A DNA stretch of 11,093 nucleotides, taken from assembly GCA_007130675.1 (NCBI GenBank), contig SLSB01000408.1, forward strand, positions 1-11,093, given 5' to 3'. The notes under the pieces are model-generated. The model searched no databases, was not told where the DNA came from, and saw nothing but the letters and a program-made list of their open reading frames with translations. The position numbers and the translations under genes are program-made. Position 1 is the stretch's first letter; every line of letters begins with the position of its first letter. This document shows positions 6,886 to 11,093 of the stretch, one piece after another. This DNA is from Candidatus Hydrogenedentota bacterium. Lineage in GTDB: Bacteria; Hydrogenedentota; Hydrogenedentia; Hydrogenedentales; SLHB01.

Positions 6886-7299
6886 ATGCGGCATGCGGGC
6901 AAGAATGTCTATCGAGGGCTTCACGTGTGCACCGCCATGTTGCTCGTGGCGCTGTACGCGTTTGCCTACTTACACTTTGCCATTCCCGGTGCACACGGGT
7001 CGCATGCCTCCATGTGCGATGCGGCTTCCGCGGATCATTGCGCCTCACCTTGTCAAGTCAGTCGCAACGATTCCCACCACGACACCCATCAGCGTCTCAG
7101 CGAGGGCCAGTCTCATCACGGCACGTGCCCGCTCTGCCTTTTGGTGCTCACCCCGGCATTGACGGCCTTTCCCGCAAGGCTGGCTTCTGTCGGCTCTGTC
7201 GCATCATGCACGTGCGCCGTTCGCGAATATCAGTGCGTGCATGCTAGGTCCGACTTTTCCTTCCGGCTTCGAGCCCCTCCTGTGCTCCACCATATCTGA
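6886..7299 (+). CDS. Small Cys/His-rich secreted or membrane protein, DUF2946-like
   Basis: I do not recognise a characterised function. The 137-residue protein has a basic N-terminus followed by a hydrophobic segment at about 14-34 (signal peptide or membrane anchor, with possible cleavage after 'GAHG'). A polar stretch rich in His, Cys, Ser and Asp covers about 35-80, including HH at 64-65 and 77-78. C81-x2-C84 ('CPLC') begins a second hydrophobic stretch (about 82-100). In all there are 14 His and 9 Cys. The CPxC element before a hydrophobic stretch and the C-terminal 'RAPPVLHH' recall the small DUF2946-type proteins often found near copper or other metal genes, but I cannot confirm family membership. 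ATG at 6886 is chosen because AGGA (6873-6876) lies 9 bases upstream and a signal-like sequence follows at once; an in-frame ATG at 6793 lies upstream of the candidate promoter. The prepilin-like gene follows after 111 bases and is also His-rich. Confidence 0.6.
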   Translation: MRHAGKNVYRGLHVCTAMLLVALYAFAYLHFAIPGAHGSHASMCDAASADHCASPCQVSRNDSHHDTHQRLSEGQSHHGTCPLCLLVLTPALTAFPARLASVGSVASCTCAVREYQCVHARSDFSFRLRAPPVLHHI

Positions 7300-7410
7300 G
7301 ACCAATCTTCATTTTTTCCAATCTCATGGCAAAGGTGCGCTGTGCTGTTTGCTCGAAATGCGCTTTATGCTGAATGAAATGAATTATCTCAAACAAAAAG
7401 GAACGCGATC

Positions 7411-8292
7411 ATGCGAAAAGAGGGTTTCACACTTATCGAGCTGCTGGTGGTGATTGCCATCATCGGCATTTTGGCGGCGATCTTGCTGCCGGCACTGGCC
7501 CGAGCCCGCGAGGCGGCCCGCAGGGCCAGTTGCGCCAACAATCTCAAACAAATGGGACTCGTCTTCAAGATGTATGCCAATGAATCCCAAGGCGAGAAAT
7601 TTCCATTCATGATGATCTTCGACTGCGATGGACACCAGCTTTCCTTCGAGCAGGGCATTGCCATGGAGACCATCTATCCCGAATATCTCACTGATTTGAG
7701 CGTGTTGATTTGCCCGAGTGCGGCAAACGCAGGCACCCCGGTCGAGTTGTGGGATGAAGGACAGACGTTTGGTCATTATGCGCCCTATGGCGGAGCGCCA
7801 GATGGCATTGTGCAGCCGTGCGAGGTGACGGGCCATCCCTACTCGTACAACGGGTGGGCGCTTACCCACGCGCTGGTGAGTTCCGACTACGCAGTGTTCG
7901 ACCATAACCTGGACCACCAGATCCATCGCTTGGAACACAATGCGGCGAGGGTTGATGAAGATTGGCCTCTCGAACACCCCATGAACGGACAGGAGACCAT
8001 TTACCGGCTTCGAGAGGGCATCGAACGGTTCTTCATCACCGACATCAATAATCCTGCGGGAAGCGCACAGGCGCAATCCACAATTGCCGTGATGTGGGAT
8101 CAGGTGTCGGATGAAGCCAGCCATTTCAACCACGTCCCGGGCGGCAGTAACGTATTGTATATGGATGGTCACGTTGAGTTTGTCCGGTATCCTGGCGATT
8201 TTCCGTGCAACCAAGCCGGAATCTTGCTCCATGAAGCCAGCCATGACTGTGGTCACCACCATGGTCATGATCATGATCACCATCATCCCTGA
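7411..8292 (+). CDS. Prepilin-type N-methylation protein with His-rich C-terminal tail
   Basis: The 293-residue protein begins MRKEG followed by 'FTLIELLVVIAIIGILAAIL', the type IV prepilin/pseudopilin signature: processing by prepilin peptidase after G5, methylation of F6, E10 at mature position 5, then a long hydrophobic helix. Near the C-terminus 'NHVPGGSNVLYMDGHVEF' (240-257) corresponds to the prepilin-associated H-X9-DG domain, though here ten residues separate H241 from D252. It then ends with a His/Asp/Gly tail at 278-293 (HDCGHHHGHDHDHHHP), likely to bind divalent metal outside the membrane. Cys pairs at 101, 137 and 266 might form disulphides. AGGA lies about 8 bases before the start. 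No pilus assembly genes are near, so it is an orphan pseudopilin-like protein of the kind multiplied in PVC and related bacteria. The function of this family is essentially unknown. Cotranscription with the His-rich gene upstream is likely. Confidence 0.85.
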   Translation: MRKEGFTLIELLVVIAIIGILAAILLPALARAREAARRASCANNLKQMGLVFKMYANESQGEKFPFMMIFDCDGHQLSFEQGIAMETIYPEYLTDLSVLICPSAANAGTPVELWDEGQTFGHYAPYGGAPDGIVQPCEVTGHPYSYNGWALTHALVSSDYAVFDHNLDHQIHRLEHNAARVDEDWPLEHPMNGQETIYRLREGIERFFITDINNPAGSAQAQSTIAVMWDQVSDEASHFNHVPGGSNVLYMDGHVEFVRYPGDFPCNQAGILLHEASHDCGHHHGHDHDHHHP

Positions 8293-8318
8293 GCGGGTGC
8301 GGCGAGTATCCTGACCTT

Positions 8319-8350
8319 GCCCGGGCGGTCCGAGCGGATCGCCCGGCTTC
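8319..8350 (+). terminator. Strong hairpin after the prepilin-like gene, probable terminator
   Basis: CCGGGCGGTCC (8321-8331) pairs with GGATCGCCCGG (8336-8346) in an 11-bp stem, with one G-U pair and a GAGC loop, 28 bases after the stop codon. It is followed by CTTCTGTT, a poor T tract, so intrinsic termination may be partial. The position between two same-strand transcription units supports a terminator role. Confidence 0.55.
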
Positions 8351-8384
8351 TGTTCATGCACTCAACAGTGCGCGGAACCACATC

Positions 8385-8410
8385 CGCGGACACACGGCGC
8401 GGACACACGG
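8385..8410. repeat. Perfect tandem repeat, 13 bases x 2
   Basis: CGCGGACACACGG occurs twice head to tail with no intervening base (8385-8397 and 8398-8410), just upstream of the candidate ctp promoter. Repeats this short arise by slippage, but the placement would also suit a pair of regulator sites. Confidence 0.85.
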
Positions 8411-8432
8411 ACTCGCAATCCCAGACGCCTTC

Positions 8433-8441
8433 TGGTATCAT
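8433..8441 (+). promoter_or_regulatory. Candidate extended -10 promoter for ctp-rph-rdgB
   Basis: TGGTATCAT fits the TGnTATAAT extended -10 pattern, with TATCAT at 8436-8441. The -35 region (TCGCAA at 8413-8418) is poor, as is tolerated for extended -10 promoters. The leader to the ATG at 8540 would be about 90 bases. The rest of the 8293-8539 gap holds only the hairpin and the tandem repeat described separately. Confidence 0.35.
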
Positions 8442-8539
8442 CCGATAGGTAAGATTCGGTGGGCCGGTAGGGCCGCCCAAACATGTTGGAACTCACTGGA
8501 CGCACTGTTCGTTCGGCTCTTGCCAACAGGAGGCACCAG

Positions 8540-10009
8540 ATGCGCAATGTCCGTTCGCAATTCATCGGATTGCTCTGCTTTATGCTGTTTCTTGGGTTAT
8601 TGTTGACAAATGGCTTGGTGAACCGCATTTTTGCCCAGCAAACCGACGTCGACGTTTTCACGCAGATCGAACCGATCGGCAACGTGCTCGACGAGATTCT
8701 AAAGAATTACGTGTATGAGCCTGACCTGAGCACTGTGGTCGAAGGGGGGCTCAAGGGCATGATGAATGCCCTGGATGAGCACAGTTCGTTTATCCCCCCC
8801 AACATCTACAAAGAGCTCACGGATGAGACCCAAGGCGAGTTTGACGGCATTGGTGTGACCATTCAGCTTGATGAAAACGGCAATATCATGATATTTCAGC
8901 CGCTCGAGGGTTCTCCAGCGGCAAAAGCAGGCATTCACGCCAATGACCGCATCATACGTATTGATGGCGTATCAACAAAGGGCATGGGGCTGGCCGAGGC
9001 CGCACAGCTTATCAAAGGCCCCCGCGGCACGGTCGTGAAGCTTACCGTCTTGCGCCCAGCGACCGAAGAGCAGGAAGAAAACGAGATTCTCGAGATCGAT
9101 ATCAAGCGAGGCAAGATTCCTCTCGAGAGTGTAGTCGAGGCGCGTGTGCTGGACGGGGGCATTGGGTATCTGCGAATCAGTGATTTCAAGCGGACCACCA
9201 AGGAGGAGGTCCGCAGATTTCTCAAGGAAATGGGTGACGAGGGTATGAAATCTCTCGTGCTCGATCTTCGCTGGAATCCCGGTGGGCTGCTCGATGCGTC
9301 TGTGGATATGTGCAGCCTGTTCCTGGAGTCGAATACGCTGGTAACCTTCACGAAAGAGCGCGACCTCGAGACCGGGGAATTGAAAGAGGATACGAAGTTC
9401 TACACCAGAGGCGCTCCGGTAGAGCCGATGTCCTTCCCGCTGGTCATTCTCGTGAATCAGTTTACCGCCAGCTCGTCGGAGATCGTGACCGGGGCGCTCC
9501 AATATCACCGGCGGGCCATCATCGTCGGCGATCGCACATTCGGCAAGGGCAGCGTTCAAACCATTATTCCGCTGCGGCGGCCCGCGGGAAGCGCGCTGCG
9601 GCTCACGACTGCGCTCTATTACACCCCTGCCGAAGTGACCATCCACAAACAGGGCATCGTGCCCGACGTCGAGGTGGAGATGACCGAGAGTCACCAGCGC
9701 AGGCTGCTCGAACAGATGCGTCAGTCCTTCATCGACGATCCCAGTAAGCGGCGCAGCGGCCAGAATCACGGCAGCGTTACCGGAAATGAGGTCACCGAGG
9801 ACACCGTCGAGGATGTTCAACTCCTGCGGGCGGTCGAGATTCTCAGGGAAGATCCCGTTTTCGAGAATCTGCTGACGAAATACCATCGTGACACCAAAGA
9901 AACCCAAGTGGCCGCAGCGGAAAATGCCGACGGCACGCGTGCCGGTTCGGACACCGCGCAAGACGATGTCGCGGCGGATGCCGCGAAACTGACTCCGGCC
10001 GGAGAGTGA
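8540..10009 (+). CDS. ctpA: C-terminal processing peptidase (S41 family, PDZ-containing)
   Basis: The 489-residue envelope protease cleaves proteins near their C-termini. A hydrophobic N-terminal segment at about 8-26, followed by 'NRIFAQQ', exports or anchors it. An S41 N-terminal region (about 40-95, 'LDEHSSFI') leads into a PDZ domain at about 97-180 ('GIGVTIQL', 'GSPAAKAGI', 'NDRIIRIDGV'). The catalytic core follows, with 'LRWNPGGLLDASVDM' at 243-257, nucleophile S311 in 'TASSSEIVTGAL' and general base K336 in 'FGKGSVQ', the 25-residue spacing seen in characterised Ctp enzymes. The last 40 or so residues are Ala/Asp-rich and probably disordered. ATG 8540 is preferred over the in-frame ATG at 8483 because AGGAGG (8528-8533) lies 6 bases upstream and the signal segment starts directly. 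rph begins six bases after the stop. The family call is secure; the substrate is unknown. Confidence 0.93.
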   Translation: MRNVRSQFIGLLCFMLFLGLLLTNGLVNRIFAQQTDVDVFTQIEPIGNVLDEILKNYVYEPDLSTVVEGGLKGMMNALDEHSSFIPPNIYKELTDETQGEFDGIGVTIQLDENGNIMIFQPLEGSPAAKAGIHANDRIIRIDGVSTKGMGLAEAAQLIKGPRGTVVKLTVLRPATEEQEENEILEIDIKRGKIPLESVVEARVLDGGIGYLRISDFKRTTKEEVRRFLKEMGDEGMKSLVLDLRWNPGGLLDASVDMCSLFLESNTLVTFTKERDLETGELKEDTKFYTRGAPVEPMSFPLVILVNQFTASSSEIVTGALQYHRRAIIVGDRTFGKGSVQTIIPLRRPAGSALRLTTALYYTPAEVTIHKQGIVPDVEVEMTESHQRRLLEQMRQSFIDDPSKRRSGQNHGSVTGNEVTEDTVEDVQLLRAVEILREDPVFENLLTKYHRDTKETQVAAAENADGTRAGSDTAQDDVAADAAKLTPAGE

Positions 10010-10015
10010 GCGGGG

Positions 10016-10726
10016 ATGCGTCCCGACGACCGTGAGAACAACGCCTTGCGTCCGGTGACTTTTCAGCGCGAGTATACGCGGTACGCTGAAGGTTCGGTGC
10101 TGGTTGCTTACGGTGAAACGAAGGTGCTGTGCACGGCAAGTGTCGAGGACCACGTGCCCGCTTTCCTGCGCGACACCGGCTCGGGCTGGATTACCGCCGA
10201 ATATGCGATGCTGCCGAGAGCTACCCATACGAGAACGTCGCGAGACTCGCTCCATCGCGGGCGCACCAAGGAAATCAGTCGCATTATCGGGCGCTCGATG
10301 CGCAACGTCGCCGACCTCAGTTTTCTGGGGCCGCGCCAGATCACCATCGACTGCGACGTCCTTCAGGCAGACGGCGGGACGCGCACCGCAGCCATCACGG
10401 GCGCGTACGTAGCCATGCACGACGCCATCCAATCGCTGCTTGGCAGCGGGGCGATAACACAGTCGCCTCTGCTCGGGCAGTGCGCGGCCGTCAGCGTGGG
10501 CATCATCGACGGAGAAGCGCGCCTCGATTTGTGTTATGAAGAAGACGCCATAGCTGAGGTCGATATGAATGTGGTCTGCCGGGACGACGGCCACCTGATC
10601 GAAGTCCAGGCAACCGCTGAAGGTGAGGCGTTTCCCCGAGAAAAGCTTACCGAACTGCTCGATCTTGCCTGCGGCGGGTGTGAGCGGCTCTTTGCATTGC
10701 AGCGGGAGGCGCTGCGCCTTGCCTGA
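10016..10726 (+). CDS. rph: Ribonuclease PH, tRNA 3'-end trimming phosphorolytic exonuclease
   Basis: The 236-residue protein is the normal RNase PH length (E. coli 238). It removes nucleotides downstream of the tRNA CCA end using phosphate and forms a hexameric ring. Markers: 'RPVTFQREYTRYAEGSVLV' at 12-30, 'GSGWITAEYAMLPRAT' at 55-70, 'GRTKEISRIIGRSMR' at 82-96 (phosphate and RNA-binding basic surface), 'QADGGTRTAAITGA' at 117-130 with the phosphate-contacting R123, and the acidic pair D177 and D183 in 'EEDAIAEVDMNVV'. No inactivating change is visible. It starts six bases after the ctp stop; GGAG within the ctp stop region may serve as ribosome binding site. The rdgB frame overlaps its last eight bases, an rph-rdgB arrangement common across bacteria. 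Confidence 0.96.
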   Translation: MRPDDRENNALRPVTFQREYTRYAEGSVLVAYGETKVLCTASVEDHVPAFLRDTGSGWITAEYAMLPRATHTRTSRDSLHRGRTKEISRIIGRSMRNVADLSFLGPRQITIDCDVLQADGGTRTAAITGAYVAMHDAIQSLLGSGAITQSPLLGQCAAVSVGIIDGEARLDLCYEEDAIAEVDMNVVCRDDGHLIEVQATAEGEAFPREKLTELLDLACGGCERLFALQREALRLA

Positions 10727-11093
10727 GATCCTTCTTCTTGGCACCAAGAATGAGCACAAGGTGGCGGAACTGTCCGAACTTTTGTCAGACTTGCCGTGGA
10801 TAGTCCGATCGCTGAACGCGTTCCCCGAGATTCCCGCGCCGGTTGAAACCGGGCATACGTTCCAGGAGAACGCCGTGGTCAAGGCAAAGTACTACCAACA
10901 AGCAACCGGTTTGACCGCGGTGGCCGACGACTCCGGGCTGGTGGTGGATGCGCTCGATGGTGAGCCAGGCGTGTATTCAGCGCGATATGCGGGAGAAGGC
11001 TGCTCCGACGCGGACAATAACGCCAAGCTTCTCGATGCGCTTCGAGCAGTGCCTGAACCGCTCCGCACCGCCCGTTTCGTGTGTTGCGCGGCG
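10719..11093 (+). CDS. rdgB: RdgB/Ham1-type non-canonical purine NTP pyrophosphatase (partial)
   Basis: The first 125 residues are present and the rest lies beyond the window. The enzyme hydrolyses dITP, dXTP and ITP to monophosphates, cleaning the nucleotide pool. Markers: 'LLGTKNEHKVAEL' at 6-18 (T9, N11, K14 bind the nucleotide), 'TFQENAVVKA' at 47-56, the metal-binding and catalytic 'ADDSGL' at 69-74, and 'PGVYSARYAG' at 83-92. The start is TTG at 10719: GGGAGG (10704-10709) lies 9 bases upstream, the N-terminus then has the family's usual length, and no in-frame ATG or GTG precedes the conserved motif. The TTG overlaps the rph stop by eight bases, implying coupled translation. A TTG start may keep its level lower than that of rph. 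Confidence 0.93.
   Translation, partial: MPEILLLGTKNEHKVAELSELLSDLPWIVRSLNAFPEIPAPVETGHTFQENAVVKAKYYQQATGLTAVADDSGLVVDALDGEPGVYSARYAGEGCSDADNNAKLLDALRAVPEPLRTARFVCCAA

Noticed and set aside
8258..8289. Near-palindrome around GGTCATGATCATGATCACC as a regulatory site or attachment site
   Set aside because: It is explained by the repetitive His and Asp codons of the prepilin tail and sits inside coding sequence; no mobile-element genes are near.
8972..10882. 636-codon open frame on the minus strand
   Set aside because: It is antisense across ctp, rph and rdgB, three genes with clear catalytic motifs. Low-complexity, Arg/Gly/His-rich translation and no ribosome binding site or family resemblance.

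Overview
This is a bacterial chromosomal window, GC-rich by eye and densely coded, with ten genes in two opposed blocks. I see no phage, insertion sequence, CRISPR, rRNA or tRNA signal. The lineage can only be guessed. The prepilin-type protein at 7411-8292 combines a classical pilin N-terminus with an 'NHVPGGSNVLYMDGHVEF' block, which is typical of large, mostly orphan prepilin-like families in PVC-type bacteria (Planctomycetota, Lentisphaerota) and candidate phyla such as Hydrogenedentota. That suggests an uncultured or environmental member of such a group. The housekeeping genes do not narrow it further.

Left block, minus strand, read from about 5940 down to 1: small heat-shock protein (hsp20), Lon protease, PolX DNA polymerase/exonuclease, endonuclease III (nth), and a CPBP-family intramembrane protease-like protein cut by the window edge. 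Two junctions (hsp20/lon and polX/nth) are 4-base ATGA stop/start overlaps and the other two gaps are 36 and 18 bases, so this reads as one operon. It pairs protein quality control (chaperone plus ATP-dependent protease) with base-excision repair (glycosylase/lyase plus gap-filling polymerase). A sigma70-like promoter (TTGCTT-17-TATACT) lies about 160 bases upstream of hsp20. The long leader has a GC-rich hairpin that overlaps the hsp20 ribosome binding site.

Right block, plus strand: a polyprenyl-phosphate mannosyltransferase-like GT2 enzyme, driven by a near-consensus promoter (TTGAAG-17-TATAAT) whose -35 box overlaps that of the leftward operon. Next come two genes for His-rich exported proteins: a small Cys/His-rich secreted or membrane protein, then an orphan prepilin-like protein ending in a His/Asp/Gly tail. 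They have their own candidate promoter, with a perfect 15-base dyad in its spacer. After a strong hairpin, a third unit encodes a C-terminal processing protease (Ctp, PDZ plus S41), RNase PH (rph) and the start of the RdgB/Ham1 nucleotide-sanitising pyrophosphatase (TTG start overlapping the rph stop, truncated by the window).

Most of the window is housekeeping. The parts that deserve attention are the His-rich pair with its operator-like promoter (possible metal handling at the cell surface), the face-to-face promoters at 5944-5992, and the possible translational control of hsp20.
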